This document shows, in pieces, positions 36,411 through 44,960 of a stretch of 64,000 bases of DNA. The DNA is from Streptomyces sp. CB02058 (GTDB taxonomy: Bacteria; Actinomycetota; Actinomycetes; Streptomycetales; Streptomycetaceae), in NCBI RefSeq assembly GCF_001905505.1, contig NZ_LIPG01000002.1, positions 1-64,000 on the forward strand. The letters are read 5' to 3'. A program made the position numbers and the translations under genes. Position 1 is the first letter of the stretch; each line of letters opens with the position of its first letter. The notes under the pieces are model-generated. The model had not been told where the DNA came from and did no database searches. It saw nothing but the letters and a program-made list of their open reading frames with translations.

Positions 36411-37274
36411 ATGAGCCGCATAGCGCGCGTACTGTCCCGCCCCATGGCTTGGCGCAACGCCGTCAACGGCGTCCTTCAGCAACTCACCGGATACCAGCTC
36501 AGGCGCGCGACCCTGCCCGCTCCCCGCCCCGCCCCCGCCGCCGCCCCGGCGGCGGTGCGGAAGCCGCCCGCCCAGAAGGCCGTGGCGAAGAAGCCGCCGC
36601 AGTTCCCCGCGGACTACGACGACGAGGCGAAGGACATCATCCGTGCGGTCAAGCCGTACACGATGACCTCCCCGGAGCGGCTCAACGCCTTCGTCCTCGC
36701 GACCCGGCACGTCGTCCGGCACGGCATCCCCGGGGACATCGTCGAGTGCGGTGTCTGGCGCGGCGGTTCCATGCAGGCCTGCGCCAGGACCCTGCTGTCG
36801 CTCGGCGAGACCGGCCGCGACCTCTACCTCTTCGACACGTACGAGGGCATGACCCCGCCCACCGCCGAGGACCTGAGGCGTGACGGCAGGCCGGCCCAGG
36901 AGCTGCTGGACGCCCAGGCCAAGGACCGGCCGATCTGGGCCGTGGCCTCGCTGGAGGACGTACAGGCCGGGTTCGAGCAGGTGCCGTACCCGAAGGACCG
37001 CGTGCACTACGTGCAGGGCAAGGTCGAGGACACCGTCCCCGGGCAGGCGCCGGAGCAGATCTCCATCCTGAGGCTGGACACCGACTGGTACGCCTCGACG
37101 AAGCACGAGCTCCAGCACCTCTACAGCCGGCTGGTGAGCGGCGGGGTCCTGCTGATCGACGACTACGGTTACTGGCAGGGGTCCCGCCAGGCCGTGGACG
37201 AGTTCCTGGAGGAGACCGGCGAGCGGCTCCTGCTGCTGCGCATGGACGAGGGCCGTATCGCCGTCAAGCCCTGA
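36411..37274 (+). CDS. TylF/MycF-like O-methyltransferase
   Basis: A 287-residue protein of the macrocin-O-methyltransferase (TylF) family. A basic Pro/Ala-rich N-terminal tail of about 65 residues is followed by PGDIVECGVWRGGSMQACA, LYLFDTYEGMTPP, LRLDTDWYASTKHELQHLYS and VLLIDDYGYWQGSRQAVDEF. The paired Asp residues in LDTDWY and IDDYG match the metal-binding site of the family, which methylates sugar hydroxyls. Here the neighbours are wall-polymer genes, so a glycopolymer sugar is the likely substrate; 3-O-methylgalactose is known in Streptomyces wall polymers. ATG 36411 begins the protein, 11 bases after the previous stop. The tail is unusual and may be membrane-associated. Confidence 0.84.
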   Translation: MSRIARVLSRPMAWRNAVNGVLQQLTGYQLRRATLPAPRPAPAAAPAAVRKPPAQKAVAKKPPQFPADYDDEAKDIIRAVKPYTMTSPERLNAFVLATRHVVRHGIPGDIVECGVWRGGSMQACARTLLSLGETGRDLYLFDTYEGMTPPTAEDLRRDGRPAQELLDAQAKDRPIWAVASLEDVQAGFEQVPYPKDRVHYVQGKVEDTVPGQAPEQISILRLDTDWYASTKHELQHLYSRLVSGGVLLIDDYGYWQGSRQAVDEFLEETGERLLLLRMDEGRIAVKP

Positions 37275-37293
37275 GCGGACGGCCCCCGTTGAT

Positions 37294-37322
37294 GAGCCCC
37301 GTGCCTCCCCGGCACGGGGCTC
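37294..37322 (+). terminator. hairpin after the methyltransferase gene
   Basis: GAGCCCCGTGCC (37294-37305) pairs perfectly with GGCACGGGGCTC (37311-37322) around TCCCC, then CGTTCC. The 11-bp core of the stem is identical to that of the 5S rRNA terminator at 71-97. It lies 20 bases after the stop codon and 54 bases before fusion gene C, so it probably terminates or attenuates between them. Confidence 0.7.
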
Positions 37323-37375
37323 GTTCCATACAGAGGAAGTCCGTCAGTCCGTCCGGAAGGATCGTGCGCAGAGCC

Positions 37376-40300
37376 ATGGCACCCCGTCTCACCGTCGTCG
37401 TCCCGCTCTACAACGTCGAGGAGTACCTAGGAGCCTGCCTGGACTCGCTCGCCGGGCAGACCATGGCCGACCTGGAAGTCGTCATGGTCGACGACGGATC
37501 GACGGACGGCAGTGCCGACGTGGCCCTGGAGTTCTCCCGGAGCGATCCGCGCTTCCGCCTGGTCCGGCAGGAGAACGCGGGACTCGGCGCCGCGCGCAAC
37601 GCGGGCGTCTCGCAGGCCCACCCGGACGCGGAGTTCCTGGCGTTCGTCGACAGCGACGACGTCGTGCCGCAGGCGGCCTTCGCCAGGATGCTGGGCGAAC
37701 TCGACGGCTCCGGATCGGACTTCGCGACCGGCAACGTGCTCAGGCTCCGTGCCAACGGTGTGCTCGAACAGTCCCCGATGTTCCGCAGACCGATGGAGAA
37801 GCCGCGCAGGGCCACGCACATCACCCGGGACTGGATCCTTCTCGGCGACCGCATCGCGTGCAACAAGGTGTTCCGCAGGTCCTTCTGGGACGAGCACGCC
37901 TTCGCCTTCCCGACGGGCGTGCTGTACGAGGACATCGCCGTCGTCCTGCCCGCCCACTTCCTGGCCAGGAGCGTCGACGTCGTCGAGGCGCCGGTCTACC
38001 ACTGGCGGGACCGCGACGGCTCGATCACGACCAGGCGCGCGGTGGCCAAGGGCATCCGCGACCGGGTCACGGCGGTCTCCACCGTCAGCCGCTTCCTCAC
38101 GGACCGCGGCATGGATGAGGCGAAGCGGCGGTACGACGAGCACGCCCTCTCCGGTGATCTGTGGCTGTTCATCGAGGCGCTCCCGGACGGCGACGAGAGC
38201 TTCCACGAGGCCTTCCTCACCCATGCCAACGCCTTCGCCGACACGGTCGACCCGGCCGTCCTCGACGGGCTGCCCCTGCATCTGCGGGTCAAGTGGCACC
38301 TCATCAGGGAGCGCAGGACGGCGGAGCTGCTCGCCCTCCTGGCCCACGAGTCCACCGACCGCGACACCTTCCACGTCCGCGGGACGCTGCGGCCGCGGGC
38401 GCAGTACCCGGGCATCGAGGCCCCGCTCCCGCCCGCGGCCACCGCGCTGTCCGCCGGTGACCTCCCCGTGCACGCGCACCTCACCGAGGCGGTGTGGCGG
38501 GACGGGCTGCTGCACCTCAAGGGGTACGCCTACGTCCGCAACGCCCCGGGCCGGTCGGCCGGGACGGGCTGGCTGAGGTCGGGCCGCCGGCTGGTCCCGC
38601 TCAGGCTGCGGCGGACCGTGACGGACGAGGCGGCGGCCCGCTCCGGCCGCTCGCTGCACCGCTACGAGCGGTCCGGCTTCGAGACCGTCGTCGACCCGCG
38701 CCGGCTCGCCGCCCGGAACGCCGCGCCCGGAGCCAGGACCCTCTGGAAGCTCGAATCCGTCGTGTTCGGGGCGGGCCGCCCGCGCCGGGGACCCATGCGG
38801 CTGCTCGGCAATCCGGCCGCGCCCGCCGTGCGTTACGTCGACGCGCGCACCCGGGTCGTCCCCCTGCTCTCCGGGAACAAGCTGGAGCTGCGCGCCGAGC
38901 GGATCGACGCGGTGCTGGCCGGGCACGGCCCGACGGAGGCCGGGGACGGGATCAGGATCGCGGTCCGGCTGCTGGGCGCCGAGACGCCGAAGGCGCTGCG
39001 GCTCCAGGAGTGGCGTACGAAGGAGACCCGGGAGTTCCCCCTGGTCCCGGACGGGAGCATGGACGGGCGCAGCGTCCACGCCGACGTCCCGCTGGGGGTG
39101 TTCGGGGGCGCCGACGCCGACTGGGGCGTCCAGCTCGTCGGCGGGGCGCGCAGGCTGACGGTCGCCGCCCGCCCGGAGACCGAGGCGGGACGCTATCCGC
39201 TGGCGGACGGCCGCGAGGTGTACGCCGCCGCCAACCCCTCGGGCGACCTGGTGCTCACCGACCGGTCCGTGTGCCCCGTCCTCGCGCGCGTGGCCTGGAC
39301 GGACGGGGCGGGCCTGCTCCTGGAGGGGACCTTCCCCGCGTGGAGGGACCGCCCCGCCGAGCTGGTCCTGCGCCACAGCGGACACCGGGAGGAGACCGCC
39401 TTCGCGGTGGAGCGCTCGGGGGACACCTTCCGCGCGGAGCTCTCCCCGGGTGCCGTCGAGGGTCCCGGCGGCACGCTGCCGCTGGCCGAGGGCCGCTGGT
39501 ACCCCTTCCTGCGGGAGCCGGGCGAGACCGACCCGGAGCGCTATCTGCCGCTGCGGCTGGTGCCCCAGCTGCACGCCGGGCTGCCGCTGCACCGTGCGTC
39601 GGACGGGCGCCGCTTCACCCTGGAACGGCGCTTCCACGACCGGCTGTGCCTGGAGTCGGGCAGCGCCCTGCCGCTGCCCGACCGGGGAGCGTACGGACAG
39701 CGCCGGCTGCGCGCCGTGTACGCGGGCGCGCGCGGCCGGGAGCTGCGCGACACCGTGCTGTACTCCAGCTTCGACGGGCGGCAGTTCTCGGACTCGCCCC
39801 GCGCCGTCCAGGAGGAACTGGCCCGCCGGGAGAGCGGAGTCGAGCACCTCTGGGTAGTGCGTGACCAGCAGGCGGCCGTGCCCGCCGGGGTGCGCGCCGT
39901 GGCCCTGCACAGCGCCGAGTGGCACGAGGCGCTGGCCCGCAGCCGGTGGATCGTCACCAACACCCAGCTGCCGGAGTGGTTCGAGCGGGCGGAGGACCAG
40001 TTCGTCGTCCAGACCTGGCACGGCACCCCGCTCAAGCGCATCGGACGGGACCTGGCGGGCACCGCCTTCGCCGACACCGCGTACATGGAGTCGATGCCCC
40101 GGCGCGCCGCCCAGTGGAGCGTGCTCGTCTCGCCGAACAGCTTCTCCACGCCCGTCCTGCGCCGCGCCTTCGGGTACACCGGCGAGGTGCTGGAGTGCGG
40201 CTACCCGCGCAACGACCTGCTGTACGCCCCCGACCGGGCGAAGGTCGCCTCCGCCGTCCGGCAGTCGCTCGGCGTGCCCGACGGCAGGCGGGTCGTGCTG

Positions 40301-40828
40301 TACGCCCCCACCTGGCGCGAGGACCTGCCCAAGCGGAGCGGGCTGTACGGCCTTGACCTCCAACTGGACCTGGAGCACGCCCGGGAGGCGCTCGGCGACG
40401 GCCATGTCCTGCTGGTGCGCCGCCACTACCTGGTCGGCGGGAGCGTCCCTTCGAGCGACTTCGTCCGAGACGTGTCGCGCTGGCCCGACGTCTCCGAGCT
40501 GATGCTGATCAGCGACGTGCTCGTCACGGACTACTCGTCCCTGATGTTCGACTTCGCGCAGACGGGCCGGCCGATGCTCTTCCACACGTACGACCTGGAG
40601 CACTACCGCGACACCCTGCGCGGCTTCTGCTTCGACTTCGAGAACCAGGCGCCCGGCCCCCTGATCACCGAATCGGCCGGGATCGTCGAGGCGCTGCGCG
40701 ATCCGGACGCCGCGACGGCCGGGCACCGCGAGGCGTACGCGCGCTTCCGTGAGACCTTCTGCGACCTCGACGACGGGACGGCGGCGGCCCGGGTCGTGGA
40801 CCGGATGCTGAAGGGGGCCCAGGCATGA
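37376..40828 (+). CDS. GT2 plus TagF-like fusion protein C
   Basis: An 1150-residue bifunctional protein with both halves intact. The GT2 domain (1-220) has VVPLYNVEEYLGACLDSLAG, VDDGSTDGSA (38-47) and VDSDD (91-95). A long middle region, probably beta-sandwich, spans about 330-780. The TagF-like domain (790-1140) has WHGTPLKRIGRDLAG (Trp881, His882), YPRND, VVLYAPTWRED and TDYSSLMFDFAQTGRPML. It should transfer a sugar and also polymerise polyol phosphate in wall teichoic acid synthesis. It aligns with protein A residue for residue around position 881. ATG 37376 is chosen; a GTG at 37364 has a closer GGAAGG and would add four residues. It is followed by gene D with an ATGA overlap. Confidence 0.9.
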   Translation: MAPRLTVVVPLYNVEEYLGACLDSLAGQTMADLEVVMVDDGSTDGSADVALEFSRSDPRFRLVRQENAGLGAARNAGVSQAHPDAEFLAFVDSDDVVPQAAFARMLGELDGSGSDFATGNVLRLRANGVLEQSPMFRRPMEKPRRATHITRDWILLGDRIACNKVFRRSFWDEHAFAFPTGVLYEDIAVVLPAHFLARSVDVVEAPVYHWRDRDGSITTRRAVAKGIRDRVTAVSTVSRFLTDRGMDEAKRRYDEHALSGDLWLFIEALPDGDESFHEAFLTHANAFADTVDPAVLDGLPLHLRVKWHLIRERRTAELLALLAHESTDRDTFHVRGTLRPRAQYPGIEAPLPPAATALSAGDLPVHAHLTEAVWRDGLLHLKGYAYVRNAPGRSAGTGWLRSGRRLVPLRLRRTVTDEAAARSGRSLHRYERSGFETVVDPRRLAARNAAPGARTLWKLESVVFGAGRPRRGPMRLLGNPAAPAVRYVDARTRVVPLLSGNKLELRAERIDAVLAGHGPTEAGDGIRIAVRLLGAETPKALRLQEWRTKETREFPLVPDGSMDGRSVHADVPLGVFGGADADWGVQLVGGARRLTVAARPETEAGRYPLADGREVYAAANPSGDLVLTDRSVCPVLARVAWTDGAGLLLEGTFPAWRDRPAELVLRHSGHREETAFAVERSGDTFRAELSPGAVEGPGGTLPLAEGRWYPFLREPGETDPERYLPLRLVPQLHAGLPLHRASDGRRFTLERRFHDRLCLESGSALPLPDRGAYGQRRLRAVYAGARGRELRDTVLYSSFDGRQFSDSPRAVQEELARRESGVEHLWVVRDQQAAVPAGVRAVALHSAEWHEALARSRWIVTNTQLPEWFERAEDQFVVQTWHGTPLKRIGRDLAGTAFADTAYMESMPRRAAQWSVLVSPNSFSTPVLRRAFGYTGEVLECGYPRNDLLYAPDRAKVASAVRQSLGVPDGRRVVLYAPTWREDLPKRSGLYGLDLQLDLEHAREALGDGHVLLVRRHYLVGGSVPSSDFVRDVSRWPDVSELMLISDVLVTDYSSLMFDFAQTGRPMLFHTYDLEHYRDTLRGFCFDFENQAPGPLITESAGIVEALRDPDAATAGHREAYARFRETFCDLDDGTAAARVVDRMLKGAQA

Positions 40829-43671
40829 GCGCCCCCGGTCTCAGCTGTGTGATCACCGCCGCGGAGGGCGGCCAGGAGGAGCTGCGGGCGTCCGTGGAGT
40901 CCGTCCTCGACCAGAGCATGCGCGCCGTCGAGGCCCTGGTCGTGCTGCCCTCCGGCGTACCGGCGGAGCTGCGGAGGGCCGCGGAGTCGCTGGCCGGACG
41001 GGCCCCGGACCGGGTGCGTGTCCTCGACGGCGGCGCCACGTCCGTCGCCGCCCTGCGCAACGCCGGTCTGGACGCGGCGCGGGGCACCTACGTCCTGGTG
41101 CTCGGCGTCGGCGAGCGCCTCCATCCGCACGCGGCCCGCAACCTCTGGGAGGCCGGGACGCGCACCGGTGCCGACCTGGTCGCCGGGCGCTGGAGCCGCC
41201 TCACCGGGGACGGTGCGAAGGAGCGGGAACCCTCCTGGCAGCACACGCTTTTCCACCGCTCCCGGACCGTCGCCCGCTTCACCGACGCCCCCGAACTGGC
41301 GGTGCACGACGCCTTGGTGACCGGCTTCTGCCTGCGGCGCCGGGCACTGGAGCGGCACGGGCTGCGTTACGAGGAGGACCTCACGCACAGCGCGGTCCTC
41401 TTCGGTCCGCTGGCGGCGGCCGTCGTCGGCCGGATCGCGCTCGTACGCCGCCGGATCGTCAACGGCCGTGCCGCGCCCGACGCGGGCCGGGACCTGGCCG
41501 GGCTCGTGGAGGCGCACCGGAGGGTCTGCCATGTGCTGGTGGCGCAGGGGCTGGCCGCGCTGCGGGAGGAGAGGGACCGCGCGTTCCTGGTGGACCGCCT
41601 CGTGCCGCTGGTGCGCGGCTGGCCGCAGCTGCCCGCCGCCGAGCGCGGCCGGACCGCCGCGACCGCCGCCCGGGTGCTGCCCGACTGCGTGGACGAGGGG
41701 GCCCTGCCCGGCCTGCCGCCCGTCGAGCGTGTCGGCGTCCGGCTGCTGGCGGGGGGCGACGCGGACGGGGTGCTGGCGGCGGCGTACGCCCTGCGCAGGC
41801 GGGGCACCGTGACCGCGCCGCTGACCGTGGGCGACGACGGGCGGGTGTACTGGCCGGGAGGCCCCGACCCGCTGCTGGACGTCACCGAACTCGGCCACCA
41901 GTACCGCGGGTTCGGCGAGCTGAAGCTGATGAACAGGCTCACCCGCTACGAGGCCGAGGGGGGCCGGGTCCTGCTCGGGGGCCGGATCGTCCTGCCCTCG
42001 CACACCGGCCCCGATCCGGCGGGCACCCTCACGGCCCAGCTGGAGTTCCGGGTCCGGGACGGCTCCCGCGCCTTCCGCGCCCCGGTGGAGACGCTGCGCC
42101 CCGACGCCACCGGGATCAGCTGGTCCGCGCGCGTCGATCTCACCCGGCTGCTGCGCGCCTTCGGGCCCCGCGACACCGTGTGGGACGCCCGGATGGTGGT
42201 GGAGGACGGCCGGACCCGCTCGGTCAGCGACCTCTTCGCCGCCCATGACCTCGTCGGCCCGGCGGACCGCTCCCCGGCCCGGCCCAGGCTGGGGAGGCTG
42301 ACCGGGGACACCTGGCAGCCCTACATCACCCTCCGGGACCATCTGGCGCTCCGGCTGGAGGCCCGGCGCCGGCCCGCCCGGATCGCACGGCGCCTGGTCC
42401 ACTACGCCACCCACTTCCGCCCGGCGCGCAGGGCCAGGCTGCTGCTGCGGTCCCTGGGCAAGCGCCGGGACCGGCTGCACGCCCGGGGCCTCAAGGCTTC
42501 CGTCTACCGTTCCTGGCTGCTCCGGCTGCCCGTGCGCAAGGGCTCCGTGGTCTTCGAGAGCCACATGGGCACCTGCTACGGCGACAGCCCCCGGGCCGTC
42601 CACGAGGAGGTGCGCGCCCGGGGCCTGCCGCTGCGCGCGATCTGGTCGTACGCCGAGTCCCCGGAGGGCTTCCCGTCCGGTGCCAGGCTCGTGCGCCGCT
42701 GGTCCTGGCGCTATCTGTGGGCCCTGGCCAGGGCGGAGTACTGGGTCGACAACCAGGGCTTCCCGCAGAACCTCGACAAGCCGTCCGGTACGACGTACCT
42801 CCAGACCTGGCACGGTTCGGCGTACAAGCGCATGGGCTTCGACGAGACCCGGGTGCGGATGCAGAACGCCCCGCAGCGCGAGCGCCTCCAGCGGGCCGTG
42901 CACCGCTTCGACCACTTCCTGGTGCGCTCGGAGCACGATGTGAGCACCCTGGCCCGCGCCTACCGGCTGCCCGACGAGACGCTGCTGCGCACCGGATACC
43001 CGCGCAACGACGCCCTCGTCGCGGCGCGTGTCCGGGACGAGGCCGAGGGGCGGCTCCCCCGTCCGCCGCTCGCGGCCGAGCTCGGTCTGCCCGACCACCG
43101 CAAGGTCGTGCTGTACGCGCCGACCTTCCGGGGCGGTCCCGGCAGGCGCAGGCGGCAGCGGCTCCTGCTGGACGCCGCGCGCTTCGCGGAACGCTTCGGC
43201 GACACGTACACGCTGCTGGTGCGGGCGCACTACCTGGAGGCGGCGAGCCTGCCCGTCTGCCCGCCGGGGACGGTGGTGGACGTGTCGGGGCACCATGACG
43301 TCAGCGAACTGCTGGCGCTCGCCGACGTGCTGGTGACCGACTACTCGTCGATCATGTTCGACTACGCGCTCCTGGACCGCCCGATCGTCCTGTTCGCCCC
43401 CGACCTCGACGCGTACGCCGCCGAGCGCGGCAGCTACTTCGACCTCAGGGAGAAGGCGCCGGGGCCGGTGACGGCGACCGAGGAGGAGCTGTTCGGGGTG
43501 CTGGCCCGGCTGAAGACCGCGGACACCGGCTTCCACGAGGAACGCGCCGCCTTCGCCGAGGAGTTCGGCGCCTTCGACCGGGGGGACGCCGCACGCGCGG
43601 TGGTCGACGCCGTGTTCACCCGGCACCTCGTCCCGTCCCGTACCGCCCGCACCGGGGAGGCCCGCCGATGA
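40825..43671 (+). CDS. GT2-like plus TagF-like fusion protein D, GT2 motif lost
   Basis: A 948-residue protein. The N-terminal region keeps a GT2-like fold pattern (LSCVITAAEGGQEELRASVE, VAALRNAGLDAARGTYVLVL), but the DXD-type motif is replaced by GVGE (94-97) and the VDDGS motif by VLPSG, so the GT2 half is probably inactive. The C-terminal glycerophosphotransferase-like half (about 570-930) is intact in outline: GDSPRAVHEEV, QTWHGSAYKRMGFDE (Trp662, His663), YPRND, VVLYAPTFRGG and VTDYSSIMFDYALLDRP. It overlaps genes C and H by ATGA at both ends, which places it in the same translation-coupled operon. The likely role is polyol-phosphate polymerisation with an acceptor-binding N-terminus. 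Confidence 0.87.
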   Translation: MSAPGLSCVITAAEGGQEELRASVESVLDQSMRAVEALVVLPSGVPAELRRAAESLAGRAPDRVRVLDGGATSVAALRNAGLDAARGTYVLVLGVGERLHPHAARNLWEAGTRTGADLVAGRWSRLTGDGAKEREPSWQHTLFHRSRTVARFTDAPELAVHDALVTGFCLRRRALERHGLRYEEDLTHSAVLFGPLAAAVVGRIALVRRRIVNGRAAPDAGRDLAGLVEAHRRVCHVLVAQGLAALREERDRAFLVDRLVPLVRGWPQLPAAERGRTAATAARVLPDCVDEGALPGLPPVERVGVRLLAGGDADGVLAAAYALRRRGTVTAPLTVGDDGRVYWPGGPDPLLDVTELGHQYRGFGELKLMNRLTRYEAEGGRVLLGGRIVLPSHTGPDPAGTLTAQLEFRVRDGSRAFRAPVETLRPDATGISWSARVDLTRLLRAFGPRDTVWDARMVVEDGRTRSVSDLFAAHDLVGPADRSPARPRLGRLTGDTWQPYITLRDHLALRLEARRRPARIARRLVHYATHFRPARRARLLLRSLGKRRDRLHARGLKASVYRSWLLRLPVRKGSVVFESHMGTCYGDSPRAVHEEVRARGLPLRAIWSYAESPEGFPSGARLVRRWSWRYLWALARAEYWVDNQGFPQNLDKPSGTTYLQTWHGSAYKRMGFDETRVRMQNAPQRERLQRAVHRFDHFLVRSEHDVSTLARAYRLPDETLLRTGYPRNDALVAARVRDEAEGRLPRPPLAAELGLPDHRKVVLYAPTFRGGPGRRRRQRLLLDAARFAERFGDTYTLLVRAHYLEAASLPVCPPGTVVDVSGHHDVSELLALADVLVTDYSSIMFDYALLDRPIVLFAPDLDAYAAERGSYFDLREKAPGPVTATEEELFGVLARLKTADTGFHEERAAFAEEFGAFDRGDAARAVVDAVFTRHLVPSRTARTGEARR

Positions 43672-44816
43672 GCCGCAGCCGTGATGTCTTCCTCGTCGCC
43701 AACAGCACCGACGAACTCGGCGGTGTGACCGGCTGGACGCACCGGACCGCCCAGCTGTTCACGGAGGCGGGCCACCGGGTGCACACCATCGGCGTCTACG
43801 CCGCCGAGCGGAAGATGGCCCTGCCCGACCCGCCGGTCTGCCCCATCACCGCGCTCCACCCGGCGCATCCCGTGACCCCCTGGGCTCCCAAGGGTCTGCG
43901 GGACCGCTTCCGGATCGCCGAGCGGCGGAGGGAAGCGGCCCGCGCGGCGGCGAAGCGGCGGGCCGTCGAGCGGCTCTCGGAGATCTTCCGGACCGCCCGG
44001 CCCGGCGGGGTGGTGATCGTCAGCCAGGTCTGGGCGATGGAGTGGGTCGGCGAGGCGGACACCACCGGGCTGCGGATGATCGGGATGAGCCACGAGTCCT
44101 ACGACTACTCCCGGGCGAGCCACCGCTACCGCTGGATCAAGACCCACTACCCGCCGCTGGACCGCTGGCTCGTCCTGACGGAGGAGGACGCCGACATCTG
44201 GGCGGGCGACGGGATGAACAACGTCGGCTTCATGCCCAACGCGCTGGCCTCGCTGCCGGAACTGCCCTCCCCGCGCAGCGAGAAGTCGGTCGCCAGCATC
44301 GGCAGGCTCACCGACCAGAAGGGCATCGACATGCTCCTGGACACGTGGGCGCTGGTGGCCCCGCAGCGCCCCGACTGGCGGCTGGACGTGTACGGGACGG
44401 GAGAGGACGAGGCGGAGCTCAGGGCGCGGTGCACCGCGCTCGGGCTGGACGGATCGGTCGCCTGGCGGGGGCGCACCGACGACGTGCCGGGAGCGCTGGC
44501 GGCCTCGTCCGTCTTCGTCCAGTCCTCACGGGGCGAGGGCTTCCCGCTGGCGCTGCTGGAGGCGATGGCGAGCGGGGTGCCGTGCGCGGCGTTCGACTGC
44601 GCGCCGGGCGTACGCGAGATCGTGCGCGACGGCGAGGACGGGCTCCTGGCCCCGGCGGGCGACATCGGCGCGCTCGCCGACCGGCTGCTCCGGCTGACCG
44701 GCAACCCCCGGATGCGGGACGCGATGGGGGACCGGGCGCGGACCAACGTCCAGCGGTTCGACGAGGCGGAGATCATGCGCCGCTGGGAGGAGCTGTTCGC
44801 GCTCCTGGAGCGCTGA
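43668..44816 (+). CDS. family 4 glycosyltransferase
   Basis: A 382-residue GT4 (GT-B fold) enzyme. The N-terminal acceptor domain starts with DVFLVANSTDELGGVTGW. The C-terminal donor domain has SIGRLTDQKGIDMLLDTWAL, RLDVYGTGEDEAELRARC, a VFVQSSRGEGFPLALLEAMASG active-site segment with the EGFP-type E-x7-E pattern, and PCAAFDCAPGVREIV. It probably adds a sugar, for example a decorating or linkage hexose, to the wall polymer on the cytoplasmic face. It is last of the genes C-D-GT4 chain, with an ATGA overlap with D. It ends 144 bases from the converging fusion gene E; that gap is GC-rich and shows no gene. Confidence 0.9.
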   Translation: MSRSRDVFLVANSTDELGGVTGWTHRTAQLFTEAGHRVHTIGVYAAERKMALPDPPVCPITALHPAHPVTPWAPKGLRDRFRIAERRREAARAAAKRRAVERLSEIFRTARPGGVVIVSQVWAMEWVGEADTTGLRMIGMSHESYDYSRASHRYRWIKTHYPPLDRWLVLTEEDADIWAGDGMNNVGFMPNALASLPELPSPRSEKSVASIGRLTDQKGIDMLLDTWALVAPQRPDWRLDVYGTGEDEAELRARCTALGLDGSVAWRGRTDDVPGALAASSVFVQSSRGEGFPLALLEAMASGVPCAAFDCAPGVREIVRDGEDGLLAPAGDIGALADRLLRLTGNPRMRDAMGDRARTNVQRFDEAEIMRRWEELFALLER

Positions 44817-44960
44817 GAAGGGCTCCGGGGACGCCGGGACCGGGGCTTCGGGGGCCGCTGGACGGGTCTCCGGGCCGCTGGGGCGAGAGCTGCCTGCCGG
44901 GAAGGGCACCGGGCACCTCGGGCACGCCGGCCCGGGGCGCCCGGCACCCCGGCGCCCGCC

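Noticed and set aside
36411..37274. Macrolide or other antibiotic biosynthetic cluster
   Set aside because: The TylF-like gene is the only hint; all neighbours are wall-polymer genes, and there is no polyketide or peptide synthase.
44817..44960. A small gene in the gap between the GT4 gene and fusion gene E
   Set aside because: Frames through it are low-complexity Gly/Pro/Arg and have no ribosome site; it looks like GC-rich non-coding sequence.
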